NCBI GenBank assembly: GCA_942493045.1
Contig: OW818665.1
Span: 930,001 to 994,000 of the forward strand
Direction: 5' to 3'
DNA length: 64,000 nucleotides
Source: Teretinema sp942493045
GTDB lineage: Bacteria; Spirochaetota; Spirochaetia; Treponematales; Treponemataceae
This document shows, in pieces, positions 42,432 through 51,579 of the stretch. Numbering within the stretch: position 1 is the first letter of the stretch; each line of letters starts with the position of its first letter. The notes beneath the pieces are model-generated. The model did no database searches, was not told where the DNA came from, and saw nothing but the letters and a program-made list of their open reading frames with translations. Made by a program: the position numbers and the translations under genes.

Positions 42432-43606
42432 TGATTTATTCCTGTGTTAATTATTGTGAATCTATAACTACTTGGAATATTGATCAATCGTTCCTCAAGC
42501 CAAAGGGAAACATCCAATTCACCTCTAGGGCAATGAGAATATGGGGGCAATTTATGCATAAGGGTCCAAGCCGGTCTGGTTTGCACGCCATTACTATTTG
42601 AGAACTCAAGAAAAGTATCACGTTCCTTGAGATTTTCAAGCAGTATTGAATTTAGCCAATAATTGGCTTTGCATCTTGGGCTTTCAGAAATGAATGATAC
42701 ATCGATTGAATCGAAAAAATCGGAGTATAGTGAAGCCGTGTATCTCTTATTGTTGATGATATCATCGAAACGTTCGATTTGGGCACACCCGACAGCAGCA
42801 TTTATATTGGGCATTCGCAGATTGAAACCAACCTCATCATGAAAGAAATTCCACTTGTGTGAAACTTTTGCGGTCGTACTTAAATGGCGTGCTTTAGCTG
42901 CCAATTCATCATCATCAGTTATGAGCATTCCACCCCCGCCAGTCGTTACTGGTTTATTTCCGTTAAAAGAAAAAATACCAATATTTCCGAATGTTCCGGT
43001 ATGTTTTTTTCTATAATAACTTCCCAATGATTCGGCTGCGTCTTCAATCAAGGGAATTTTATATTCTTCGGCAATTTTAACTATTTCGTCAATTTCAGCG
43101 GGATGGCCGAATGTGTGCATAGGAACGATAGCCGAATACCTTCGTCCAGTTTCGCGATCGAGTAATAAATCCCCTTTTTTTACAGCATTGACTTCAAGAT
43201 ATTTTCGCAATTTTTCAGGCGACAGGCCCAATGAATCACGGTCAACATCTATAAAAACGGGCATTGCACCAGATTGTTTGATTGACGACGCAGTAGCTGC
43301 GAACGTAAGTGCTTGTGTTAATACCAAATCACCATCTGTAATACCATAAATTGTAAATGCAAGTTGCAGGGCTGCAGTTCCGTTGACTACGGCGATAGCA
43401 TGTTTGCATCCAGTTAAAGTTTTAATATGATTCTCGAAATCTGTTACGAACTTCCCCACATACGAGACAAAAGTGGTATCAATACATTCACACAAGTACT
43501 TTTTTTCATTGCCCAAAAAACGGGGTGCATGTAGAGGCACTGGAGTTTCATCGGGATATAAGGATCGAATAAAGTCGAGCGTGTCATTCATTTTTGATAT
43601 AGTCAT
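42428..43606 (-). CDS. legC: DegT-type sugar 4-aminotransferase (LegC-like)
   Basis: This 392-residue PLP enzyme shows VPLHAPRFLGNEKKYLCECI, VVNGTAALQLAF, MHTFGHPAEIDEI, IEDAAESLGSYYR and the Schiff-base lysine segment FSFNGNKPVTTGGGGML. These match LegC, which aminates the 4-keto-6-deoxy sugar made by LegB. It lies 16 bases after legB. Confidence 0.92.
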   Translation of the reverse strand: MTISKMNDTLDFIRSLYPDETPVPLHAPRFLGNEKKYLCECIDTTFVSYVGKFVTDFENHIKTLTGCKHAIAVVNGTAALQLAFTIYGITDGDLVLTQALTFAATASSIKQSGAMPVFIDVDRDSLGLSPEKLRKYLEVNAVKKGDLLLDRETGRRYSAIVPMHTFGHPAEIDEIVKIAEEYKIPLIEDAAESLGSYYRKKHTGTFGNIGIFSFNGNKPVTTGGGGMLITDDDELAAKARHLSTTAKVSHKWNFFHDEVGFNLRMPNINAAVGCAQIERFDDIINNKRYTASLYSDFFDSIDVSFISESPRCKANYWLNSILLENLKERDTFLEFSNSNGVQTRPAWTLMHKLPPYSHCPRGELDVSLWLEERLINIPSSYRFTIINTGINQ

Positions 43607-43622
43607 GTGCCCTCCCCAAAAA

Positions 43623-44621
43623 TTATAAGTTATAAATATCGGATTTATAACGACTCAAGTTGTTTTTATCGCTAAACCACGCGATGGTTTCTCTGATTCC
43701 AGAAGATAAATTATAGGACGATGTCCAATCAGTCAACATCTTGATTTTTTTGTTGCTTCCCAACAATCGTTCGACTTCACTTTTTTCAGGACGAAGTCTG
43801 GTATCGTCTGAGATCAGGCGTGCATCTGGTTTGATTTGTGCGATAAGCTCCTTCGCCAGACTCTCAATCGATATTTCAGTTTGGGAAGCGATGTTGATTT
43901 CCTCGCCAATGGTCTTATCACTTTGAGCAATTTGTATGAAACCATTGACCGTGTCTTTTACATAATTGAAGTCGCGTGTTGGCAATAGGCTCCCTAGCTT
44001 GATTTCTTGCTTTCCCGACAATAATTGTATGATAATTGACGGGATTACAGCGCGCGCAGATTGACGAGGCCCATAGGTGTTGAATGGTCGAACAATCGTT
44101 ACTGGCAAGGAAAAGCTTCTGTAAAAACTTTCTGCAAGCCGATCAGCCCCAATTTTCGTCGCACTATATGGAGACTGTCCCTGAAAGGGGTGTCGTTCGT
44201 CGATGGGGACATATAAAGCAGTTCCGTAGACTTCAGAAGTTGATGTTACGAGTAGTTTTTCGCATCCTTCATCCCGAACAGCTTGAAGTACATTCAAGGT
44301 ACCTTTGATATTGGTGTCCACATAACTGTCTGGTGAGTGATAACTGAAAGGTATCGCGATGAGAGCTGCAAGATGAAAAACCACATCTACACCTTTAACC
44401 GCCTGTCTCACGCCGTTCGGATCCCTAATATCACCCGTGAATATTTCAATCTTAGCTAATTGCTCTTTTGAAAGCGAATCCAGCCAACCCCAACTATTGA
44501 ATGAATTATAAAAAACAAAGGCTCTTATTTTACAATTTAATTTGATCAGTTCCTCGACAAGGTGGCTGCCTATAAATCCATCTGCGCCGGTTATGAGGAC
44601 CTGCTTGCCTGTAAGTATCAT
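43623..44621 (-). CDS. legB: NDP-sugar 4,6-dehydratase (LegB-like)
   Basis: This 332-residue extended short-chain dehydrogenase/reductase has VLITGADGFIGSHLVEELI (NAD site), FHLAALIAIPFSY, the S-YxxxK catalytic set in YSATKIGADRLAESF and VRPFNTYGPRQSARAVI. These features match LegB, which starts the nonulosonate pathway by 4,6-dehydration. It is the first gene of the AT-rich minus-strand block, with a -10-like box at 44686-44691. Confidence 0.92.
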   Translation of the reverse strand: MILTGKQVLITGADGFIGSHLVEELIKLNCKIRAFVFYNSFNSWGWLDSLSKEQLAKIEIFTGDIRDPNGVRQAVKGVDVVFHLAALIAIPFSYHSPDSYVDTNIKGTLNVLQAVRDEGCEKLLVTSTSEVYGTALYVPIDERHPFQGQSPYSATKIGADRLAESFYRSFSLPVTIVRPFNTYGPRQSARAVIPSIIIQLLSGKQEIKLGSLLPTRDFNYVKDTVNGFIQIAQSDKTIGEEINIASQTEISIESLAKELIAQIKPDARLISDDTRLRPEKSEVERLLGSNKKIKMLTDWTSSYNLSSGIRETIAWFSDKNNLSRYKSDIYNL

Positions 44622-44835
44622 TTAATTCTCCATTTAATTCAGCTGGTTAGTTTTACTTGGTCAATTGATATACCAAGCATGTTCAATTATATCAGAGTAA
44701 CACACGGTAGTGGGAAGCGCCTAATTCATTTACAATATTTGCTTTCATCCAAGGTCTGTTTCTGTCATTATTATAACAGGCATGCCAGGATGTCCCTATT
44801 GCGATCTTTTATTTTTTTTACCATTTTTTTAATGA
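44622..44835. other. Intergenic region between the flippase gene and legB
   Basis: No gene is visible in this AT-rich stretch. On the minus strand TATAAT (44691-44686) lies about 65 bases before the legB ATG with a poor -35, so it is a candidate legB promoter. GGAG precedes the ATG. No terminator-type T-run hairpin was found after the flippase gene. Confidence 0.45.
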
Positions 44836-46641
44836 CTAATGGTCTTTGGTTTCCTGCTTTCTAAAATATTGGTTCTTCTCCACAAGTTCTTCATACGTTC
44901 CGGAATCGACAATTTTTCCACGTTCAAGCTGATAAATTTTATCGCATTTTGCAAGCGTAGAGAGCCGGTGGGCGATCAAAATGATGGTTCGGGTACCGTG
45001 AAGCGCGTCTATGGCCTCCATGACCGCCTGCTCAGTATGATTATCCAAAGCGCTGGTTGCCTCGTCCATCACGAGTACCGACGGGTTTCGGTATAAGGCC
45101 CGCGCGATTCCCAAACGCTGGCGCTGACCACCGGAAAGACGGATCCCGCGCTCACCTATTTTTGTCTCATAACCCTCTTTAAGTTCACTAATGATAAAGT
45201 CGTGAATTTGAGCCCTTTTCGCGGCTTGTTGCACCGCTTCCATGTCTATTTTGTGCTGGTGTATACCAAAGGCGATATTCGCAGCAACAGACGTATTGGA
45301 AAGATAAATATTTTGCGGAACATAGCCCAGATTGCCATGCCAGGAGCGGAGATTCTCCTTGGTAACAGCCATACTGTCAACCAACATATCGCCCTTTTGA
45401 GGAGAAAGAAGACCGAGAATTATGTCAACTAATGTCGTTTTCCCCGAACCGGTCTTCCCTGCAAAACCTACAAGCGAGTTTGCCTGTATTGTAAGGGATA
45501 AACCCTCTATGACTGGAGTTTCAACGTTCGGATAGGTAAAAGAAAGATTGCGCAATTCTATATTAGAATAAAACGGTAAACGTTCCATAGGCTTTCGGCT
45601 AATCGGTTCTGCCCCGGCGACTATCTTGAATTCTGTGATAATGCGTTCCGCAGTGGGAGCCCCGTATTTCAGTTTTGTTACTGCTTTAAAAAGCCCCTGT
45701 ATAGCGGGAATCATTCTGTATCCGGCATAGGCATACAACGTTACGGTGCCGGCAACATCGGCAAAAGTTCCGGAGCGAAGTATGGTGACAAGAACAAAAA
45801 GCATGATACTGGAAAAAGCTGCTGTTTCCAGGGCAAATTTGGGTACATCGCCGATGATTTCATGAGTCGAAGCGTTTAATGCTAATTTCTTGGATGGACG
45901 TTGATATTCATCCAGGAAGACGCTTTCGGTACCGGTTATTTTTACTTCTTTAATACCCCAAAAGGCCTCGCTGACCGTCTTGGCGACACTTCTTGTCAAT
46001 GTAAATCTTTCTTCACCGAGTCTTCGTATTACCTTACGGACAAAAAAGTAAATGGTACCGTATATTAAAGCAATAATACCGGTAATTCCGAGCGTGCTGA
46101 GCGGATTCATGATGAACAGAAAAGCAGTAAGAATAAACACCTGCAGGCAACGGGAAATAAGGTCCACAAACTGCATCAGGGTGCCGGTGATCATCTGATT
46201 AATTTCGCCGTTAATATTCTTAACAAACTCGAAACTATTGCGGTTTAAAAAAAATGTATAGGGTTGTCCCAGGTATCCTTCCAGTAGCCGTTGCGAGAGA
46301 GAATGGCGGCGCATGCTCGTGAATTTAACTTTTATATAGTGCATCAGGGCTTGCGATACATTGGTAATGATCAGGAATAAAAGTACAGCCACACCGAGAA
46401 AAATAAGAAAACTGGTATCACTGTTGAATCCCAGGAATACATACGCCATCTTCAAAAATTCATTACTATGAATAATCTCGGGTTTCGCGGCGACTGCCAT
46501 AAAGGGCATAATCGATCCAACCCCGATAACTTCGATAAGGGCCATGAATATTGCGCCAAGCACTACCAACCCCAACCGTTTCCGTTCGCCGGGGGTTAAT
46601 AGTGATATGACTCTACCTATATGACCAAAAGGTTTTTTCAT
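44836..46641 (-). CDS. PglK-like lipid-linked glycan flippase (ABC transporter)
   Basis: The protein has 601 residues. Five to six membrane helices (residues ~22-310) are followed by an ABC ATPase with Walker A VGFAGKTGSGKTTLVDIIL, Q-loop GNLGYVPQNIY, signature RLSGGQRQRLGIARALY, Walker B LVMDEATSAL and the switch His in LIAHRLS. The N-terminal FMALIEVIGVGSIMPFM block is typical of PglK, which moves undecaprenyl-diphosphate oligosaccharides across the inner membrane. It is therefore the likely flippase for the glycan made by the genes around it. TAGGAG precedes the ATG. Confidence 0.9.
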   Translation of the reverse strand: MKKPFGHIGRVISLLTPGERKRLGLVVLGAIFMALIEVIGVGSIMPFMAVAAKPEIIHSNEFLKMAYVFLGFNSDTSFLIFLGVAVLLFLIITNVSQALMHYIKVKFTSMRRHSLSQRLLEGYLGQPYTFFLNRNSFEFVKNINGEINQMITGTLMQFVDLISRCLQVFILTAFLFIMNPLSTLGITGIIALIYGTIYFFVRKVIRRLGEERFTLTRSVAKTVSEAFWGIKEVKITGTESVFLDEYQRPSKKLALNASTHEIIGDVPKFALETAAFSSIMLFVLVTILRSGTFADVAGTVTLYAYAGYRMIPAIQGLFKAVTKLKYGAPTAERIITEFKIVAGAEPISRKPMERLPFYSNIELRNLSFTYPNVETPVIEGLSLTIQANSLVGFAGKTGSGKTTLVDIILGLLSPQKGDMLVDSMAVTKENLRSWHGNLGYVPQNIYLSNTSVAANIAFGIHQHKIDMEAVQQAAKRAQIHDFIISELKEGYETKIGERGIRLSGGQRQRLGIARALYRNPSVLVMDEATSALDNHTEQAVMEAIDALHGTRTIILIAHRLSTLAKCDKIYQLERGKIVDSGTYEELVEKNQYFRKQETKDH

Positions 46642-46695
46642 TATTACTCCTATGTAAAAAAAAGAATTCTGATAGCTATAGAATTTAATTACTTC

Positions 46696-47334
46696 TTAGC
46701 GATTTTCTGTGGTGTCCTGGTTGTCTTGGCCAACGGCTGTATCAGCGTTTTCTGCAAAATGAATTACAACCTCGGCGCCAAAGGCCAGGTAAAGCGAGGC
46801 CACCAGTTCACTGGCCCGGTTGTCGGCATCTTCGAAAAAACCGGAAAGTTCCAGTTCCGTCGCCACGCGGTCCTTGAAGGCCGTAACTTCCTGAATCTTC
46901 AGGTCGGTGGAAATCGGCACAAACAGATTGCGCCTCAGATCCCAGAATTTAACGGTGCTGACGTCCACCGTATTATCCAGTATTTCGGAATGGGGCAGGG
47001 TAATGGAAACCCTGTTTTTATCGGCATCCCATTCCACGCCGATTCGCGAGATATCGGCAATACCGGCTTTGATGACTCCTGAAAACTTGACCAGCGAGGT
47101 GCTCAGACCGCCGATCATAAAGCGGCGGTTAAGCTCCATCACATCGCTATAACGATATTCCAGCACCGCGAACTCGGCAATGCGGTTCAGCACCGTTGCC
47201 GTCAAATTATTGAATGCCTGCCGGCGGCGGTGCTCGGCTACCCGATCGGAGATATTCTTCCCTGCGATAAAAAACGCGGACAGCAACAGTAGTCCAACGC
47301 AAAACAATATCAGATATTTTTTGAGTTTTTTCAT
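46696..47334 (-). CDS. DUF4230-type membrane-anchored protein
   Basis: The ATG at 47334 follows AAGGA by seven bases and begins a single N-terminal membrane helix (YLILFCVGLLLLSAFFIAG). The ~190-residue outside part contains LATVE-like and FSGVIKAGIADISRIGVEWD strands, which match the DUF4230 family as I remember it. Function is unknown. It lies within the ugd operon, between the dehydrogenase and flippase genes, 29 bases after the ugd stop codon. Confidence 0.75.
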   Translation of the reverse strand: MKKLKKYLILFCVGLLLLSAFFIAGKNISDRVAEHRRRQAFNNLTATVLNRIAEFAVLEYRYSDVMELNRRFMIGGLSTSLVKFSGVIKAGIADISRIGVEWDADKNRVSITLPHSEILDNTVDVSTVKFWDLRRNLFVPISTDLKIQEVTAFKDRVATELELSGFFEDADNRASELVASLYLAFGAEVVIHFAENADTAVGQDNQDTTENR

Positions 47335-47363
47335 GCTGCCATCCTTTTCTTTCAATTCCGCTT

Positions 47364-48704
47364 TTATTGACCGACCGCGAAATAACGAAAGCCCGAACCT
47401 TCCATCTCACGCCGCTTATAGACGTTGCGCAGGTCAAAAAACAGCGGTTCTTTGAGCAGCTTTTTTACCCGCGCCAGGTCCAGGTTACGGTACTGATTCC
47501 ATTCGGTCATCAGCACTACAGCGTCAGCGCCGGCCATGGCCGCGTATTCATCGTCCATAAAAGTAACTGCCTGTTTGACCGATTCCAGGCGCCAGGAGGC
47601 CTCATGCATGGCCGCCGGATCGCAGGCAATTATTGTAGCCCCGCGGCCGGCCAGGCCTTCAATTATGGTCAGTGACGGCGCTTCGCGCATGTCATCAGTA
47701 TTGGGCTTAAAGGCCAGACCGAGCATGGCGATCTTTTTACCCTTCAGACTGCCGGCACCGCCAAAGCCGGCTTCGATCTTTTCGACCATGCGCAGCTTCT
47801 GGCGCTCATTGGCTTCGATAGTTGTTTCGACGATGGAAAGACTTTCGCCATTATCGCGGCCGATACGGGCCATGGCCTGGGTATCTTTAGGAAAACAGCT
47901 GCCGCCGTAGCCCGGACCGGGATGCAGAAACTTCCCGCCAATACGGCCGTCACGGCCCATGGCCTTGGAAACATCCTGTACGTTGGCGCCGACTTTTTCG
48001 CAGAGGTTGGCCACTTCGTTGATGAAGGTAATCTTAACCGCCAGGAAGGCATTGGAAGCGTACTTGATCATCTCGGCGGTCTCAATATTTGTTTCAATGT
48101 AGGGGGTTTCGTTGACATACAGAGAGCGATACACATCTTTCATCAGTTGCCGGGAACGGTCACTCTCGGCGCCGATAACCACCCGGTCCGGATGCATGAA
48201 GTCCTGCACGGCCGAGCCTTCCCGCAAAAATTCAGGATTTGATACCACGTCAAAACCCCAGGCCAGCGCTTCCGGGCCGCGCTTGGTCAGCTCATCGGTC
48301 ATCCAGGACTGCACCTTGCGGCCGGTTCCGACCGGGACAGTGCTTTTATCCACCACCACTTTATAGCCGTTCATCGCCCGGGCCACTTCGCGGGCTACGG
48401 CTTCAACATACTTGAGGTCGGCGCTGCCGTCATCGGCCGGCGGGGTGCCGACGGCGATAAACACCACGTCCGAGGCCTGCACGGCGGCGGCCATATTGGT
48501 TGAAAACTTAAGGCGTCCGGAAGCGACATTGCGATTGACGACATCATCCAAGCCGGGCTCATAAATCGGAATGCCGCCCTTGGTTAAAGTTGCGATTTTT
48601 TCGGCGTTATTGTCCACGCAAATAACGGTGTTACCGAAATCGGCCAGACAGGCCCCGGAAACGAGACCGACATAACCGGTTCCCGCGACTGCTATTGTTG
48701 CCAT
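47364..48704 (-). CDS. ugd: UDP-glucose 6-dehydrogenase
   Basis: The start at 48704 follows AAGGAG by eight bases. The 446-residue protein has VAGTGYVGLVSGACLADFGN (NAD site), VGTPPADDGSADL, VVDKSTVPVGTG, and the active-site cysteine in GPGYGGSCFPKDTQAMA. It oxidises UDP-glucose to UDP-glucuronate, which the neighbouring epimerase may turn into UDP-galacturonate. It overlaps the epimerase gene by 13 bases. Confidence 0.96.
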   Translation of the reverse strand: MATIAVAGTGYVGLVSGACLADFGNTVICVDNNAEKIATLTKGGIPIYEPGLDDVVNRNVASGRLKFSTNMAAAVQASDVVFIAVGTPPADDGSADLKYVEAVAREVARAMNGYKVVVDKSTVPVGTGRKVQSWMTDELTKRGPEALAWGFDVVSNPEFLREGSAVQDFMHPDRVVIGAESDRSRQLMKDVYRSLYVNETPYIETNIETAEMIKYASNAFLAVKITFINEVANLCEKVGANVQDVSKAMGRDGRIGGKFLHPGPGYGGSCFPKDTQAMARIGRDNGESLSIVETTIEANERQKLRMVEKIEAGFGGAGSLKGKKIAMLGLAFKPNTDDMREAPSLTIIEGLAGRGATIIACDPAAMHEASWRLESVKQAVTFMDDEYAAMAGADAVVLMTEWNQYRNLDLARVKKLLKEPLFFDLRNVYKRREMEGSGFRYFAVGQ

Positions 48705-49720
48705 GACGTATACTCCTTGTACCAATCAGTAAAATGTAACAACCCCGTTTCCAAAGGGGTTGAAGGTTTCCATCCAAAGTCGCGCTCCAGAGCGCTGGTG
48801 TCGGCCGCGGTCAGGTAGACATCGCCGGCCTGCATCGGCAGATAGCGCTTGTGTGCCTTCTTGCCAAGCTGCCGTTCCAAAACAGCGATAAAGTCTTCCA
48901 GTTTTTCCGGCCGGGAGTTTCCGATATTATAAATGCGGTAAGGCGCGCTGGAGCTGTCCTCCGCCGGAAGCAGGGGATCAAAGGCCGGATCGGGGGCGGC
49001 CGTCCGATCGGCGATCATGAGTACGGCCTTGACGACGTCGTCTACATAGGTAAAATCGCGCAGCAGATCGCCGTTATTGTAAACATCGATAGTTTTACCG
49101 GCGCGGATAGCCTCGGCAAATTTAAAATAGGCCATATCCGGTCTGCCCATCGGACCGTAGACGGTAAAGAAACGCATGCCGGTGGTCGGCAGGGAATATA
49201 AATGACTCCAGGTATGGGCCATCAGTTCGTTAGCCCGCTTGGTAGCGGCATAGAGGCTGACCGGATGTCCGACCGCGTCGGTTTCACAAAACGGTACCTT
49301 GCGGTTCATTCCATAGACTGAGGAACTGGAAGCATAAGAGAGGTGCGGGATTTCATGGTCCCGGCAGGCTTCCAGAATATTCAGGAAGCCTTCTATATTG
49401 CTGGACAGGTAGGCCCGGGGGTTATCCAGGCTGTAGCGCACGCCGGCCTGGGCGGCCAAATGAATGACACGGTCAAAACGGTGTCCGCTGAAAATCCGGC
49501 CAAGCAACTCGCGGTCTTCCAACGCGCCGCGGTAAAATACGAACTGGGCGCCGGCGCGTGACGCTTGCTCGGTTATGGCTTCCAGACGCAGTTCCTTGAG
49601 CGCCGGATCGTAATAGTCATTCACCGAATCCAGTCCGATAACCTCATCACCGCGCGAAAGCAGCTGCCGGGCCACAAAGGAACCGATAAAACCGGCGCAG
49701 CCGGTAACCAGAAACCTCAC
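48692..49720 (-). CDS. UDP-glucuronate 4-epimerase-type SDR
   Basis: This 342-residue extended SDR has LVTGCAGFIGSFVARQLLSR, a NDYYDPALKELRL segment characteristic of UDP-GlcA epimerases, HLAAQAGVRYSLDNP, the YAATKRANELMAH catalytic motif and RFFTVYGPMGRPDM. It would interconvert UDP-glucuronate and UDP-galacturonate made from the ugd product. It is coupled to manC upstream by four bases. UDP-Glc 4-epimerase is a less likely alternative. Confidence 0.88.
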   Translation of the reverse strand: MRFLVTGCAGFIGSFVARQLLSRGDEVIGLDSVNDYYDPALKELRLEAITEQASRAGAQFVFYRGALEDRELLGRIFSGHRFDRVIHLAAQAGVRYSLDNPRAYLSSNIEGFLNILEACRDHEIPHLSYASSSSVYGMNRKVPFCETDAVGHPVSLYAATKRANELMAHTWSHLYSLPTTGMRFFTVYGPMGRPDMAYFKFAEAIRAGKTIDVYNNGDLLRDFTYVDDVVKAVLMIADRTAAPDPAFDPLLPAEDSSSAPYRIYNIGNSRPEKLEDFIAVLERQLGKKAHKRYLPMQAGDVYLTAADTSALERDFGWKPSTPLETGLLHFTDWYKEYTSWQQ

Positions 49721-50823
49721 CGCAGCTCCCGTTTTTTAAATTCCGCGAGGGCGTCCTTCACCAGGGCAGTCTCCCCGCGCCTGGCAATCAGGGCCCGGCC
49801 GTTTTCGATTACCACCACCAGGTCTTCCACGCCGCAGAGAGCTACCGGAATTTCGGAGCGCACCGAGCAGTTATTGGAGGATATCAGAGCGGCGTTGGGG
49901 GAAATCGCCTCAAGATAGGGAAAAAGCGAATCCCATGAACCAACGTCATTCCAGGAAAAAGAAGCCTTGACAGCTACGAGGGCCTGGCATTTTTCGCTGA
50001 CGGCATAGTCAATCGAGATAGAGGGACAGGCGGTATAGGAGGCGCTGAGGTCCGGCCAGTTTTCCATTACCTTTACACCGTTGCGAGCGAGCAGGGTGTA
50101 ACCGGCGGTATTGTCCTCGGGGAAGGCCGCGCTGATTGCCGGGCTGTACTTATCCAGCTCCGCGAGCATGAAGTCGGCGCGGAAGGCATACAATCCGGAG
50201 TTCCAGTAATAGCGGCCGTCGGCCAGCCAGACTTCGGCTGTGGCACGATCCGGTTTCTCGCGGAAAGAAGCGATCTCGAAGGCCGAGCCGGGCAGGGGGG
50301 CGCTCAAAGGCTTTCCGGCGAGAATATAGCCGTAGCCGGTTTCCGGCGCCGTCGGCGGAATGGCGAAGGTGACCAGACGGTTTTCAGCGGCATAGGCAGC
50401 CGCCAGGCGGCAGTCGGCGGCAAAGGCCTCATCCGGTTCGATCACATGGTCACTGGCCATCATCAAAATAGAAGTTTTCTCCCGGCGATTGAGCGAAACC
50501 AGAAAACGGGAAGCCCAGGCAATCGCCGGCGCGGTGTTTTTACCAAAGGGTTCAGCCATCACGATTACCTTTTCGGTTAACCGCTCGTAGCCGACCCGTC
50601 TTGCCAGGGCGGCGACGTCGGCTACCACCAGGTCTATCCAGTCCTGACGGGTAATAATGAGAATAAAGCCGCTGACTTGCAGCTGGGCAGCCCGGCGGAT
50701 AGCGCCCTGTAAAAAGGTTTCACCGTCGGAAAGCGCCATAAATTGCTTTGGTTTCGCGGTTGTTGAGGCCGGCCAGAGCCGCTCCCCGGAACCGCCGGCC
50801 AGAATTATAACATCAGTACACAT
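49717..50823 (-). CDS. manC: Mannose-1-phosphate guanylyltransferase
   Basis: This 368-residue protein shows VIILAGGSGERLWPASTTAK followed by PKQFMAL (GMP-transfer site), ASDHVIEPDEAF, and EKPDRATAEVWL with YYWNSGLYAFRAD. Its length matches the short ManC type without an isomerase domain. It makes GDP-mannose for the glycan and could supply GDP-sugars for the Leg route only indirectly. Its ATG overlaps the regulator stop codon by one base. Confidence 0.93.
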   Translation of the reverse strand: MCTDVIILAGGSGERLWPASTTAKPKQFMALSDGETFLQGAIRRAAQLQVSGFILIITRQDWIDLVVADVAALARRVGYERLTEKVIVMAEPFGKNTAPAIAWASRFLVSLNRREKTSILMMASDHVIEPDEAFAADCRLAAAYAAENRLVTFAIPPTAPETGYGYILAGKPLSAPLPGSAFEIASFREKPDRATAEVWLADGRYYWNSGLYAFRADFMLAELDKYSPAISAAFPEDNTAGYTLLARNGVKVMENWPDLSASYTACPSISIDYAVSEKCQALVAVKASFSWNDVGSWDSLFPYLEAISPNAALISSNNCSVRSEIPVALCGVEDLVVVIENGRALIARRGETALVKDALAEFKKRELR

Positions 50824-51401
50824 CAGAGCGCTCCACTTAACAGTTCTAAAATATGGGTAGTATTATCCTTACCGGAAGGGTAGCTCCCGGTATATTTTTC
50901 GGACACGAACACAAAAGAGTCGGCCGGTATTGCCGAAATATCCTCGCAGGGGCTGTACCGCAATCCGGAATTGGAAGCGGCATATTCGATAATAAAGTCG
51001 ATATCACTGTGACCCAGTAAACTGACGCTGGAATACCCGCGGTTCTTGGCATCCCGGGTGATAGCCACAATGGTTTCCTTATAATCCACAACCTTTTTCA
51101 CCGTGCCCTTCACATAGCGGTAAGTGCGCCTGGCCAGTTCGTTCAGGCCTTCACTGGTCAGAATATAACTGACATTGCGGCTGGAAACCTTCTGGATCAG
51201 GATCAAGCCCTTTTGGCTGAGACGTTTTAACAGCACGTTGGTCATACCGAGGGACAAATTTATGGCGCGGGACAGATCGCGCTGACTGATGTCGGCCTTT
51301 TGCCGGGTGAGATCGTTAATACTGGTAAGGAGCATAAATTCGGAGTCTTGTTCCATAATGATGGTGGAAAAAAAGGAGGATAGTGACGGCTGAGCCAGCA
51401 T
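50823..51401 (-). CDS. Winged-helix transcriptional regulator of the glycan operon
   Basis: The 192-residue protein has a MarR/TrmB-like winged helix at about residues 20-95 (QRDLSRAINLSLGMTNVLLK, then RLSQKGLILI), and a C-terminal ~90-residue domain of unknown ligand (GYSSVSLLGHSDIDFIIEY). It begins the manC-epimerase-ugd-DUF4230-flippase operon and probably controls it. Its promoter contains a perfect 16-bp palindrome (51471-51486), consistent with autoregulation. An alternative ATG at 51356 is possible. Confidence 0.78.
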   Translation of the reverse strand: MLAQPSLSSFFSTIIMEQDSEFMLLTSINDLTRQKADISQRDLSRAINLSLGMTNVLLKRLSQKGLILIQKVSSRNVSYILTSEGLNELARRTYRYVKGTVKKVVDYKETIVAITRDAKNRGYSSVSLLGHSDIDFIIEYAASNSGLRYSPCEDISAIPADSFVFVSEKYTGSYPSGKDNTTHILELLSGAL

Positions 51402-51459
51402 TACGGTACCGCCGAAACAGGTCCCCGTTGCAGACAGCTTTTTTGTTCAACTTGTGAAC

Positions 51460-51488
51460 AGTGTAACACAGTCATACCGGTATGACAA
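51460..51488 (-). promoter_or_regulatory. Promoter of the regulator operon with palindromic operator
   Basis: On the minus strand TTGTCA (51488-51483) and TACACT (51465-51460) are exactly 17 bases apart. The perfect palindrome GTCATACCGGTATGAC at 51471-51486 covers the spacer and part of the -35 box, so a bound dimer would block polymerase. Confidence 0.65.
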
Positions 51489-51497
51489 TATATCTGC

Positions 51498-51525
51498 TTG
51501 CAAAGCCGAAATTTTATGGTATCAT
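51498..51525 (+). promoter_or_regulatory. Promoter of the aminotransferase gene
   Basis: TTGCAA (51498-51503), a 16-base spacer and TATCAT (51520-51525) lie about 55 bases before the chosen ATG. The regulator palindrome ends 12 bases upstream of the -35 box, so the same protein could affect both divergent promoters. Confidence 0.5.
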
Positions 51526-51579
51526 GAGCTGGTTGTTGAAAAACGCATATTTGCCTTTTTATTTCCCAAGGAGTTTATC

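Noticed and set aside
28598..44621. Prophage or transposon as the carrier of the AT-rich island
   Set aside because: No transposase, integrase, terminal inverted repeats or target duplication was seen at either edge.
46621..47082. Plus-strand frame opposite the DUF4230 gene
   Set aside because: The minus frame has a membrane anchor and ribosome-binding site; the plus frame is its shadow.
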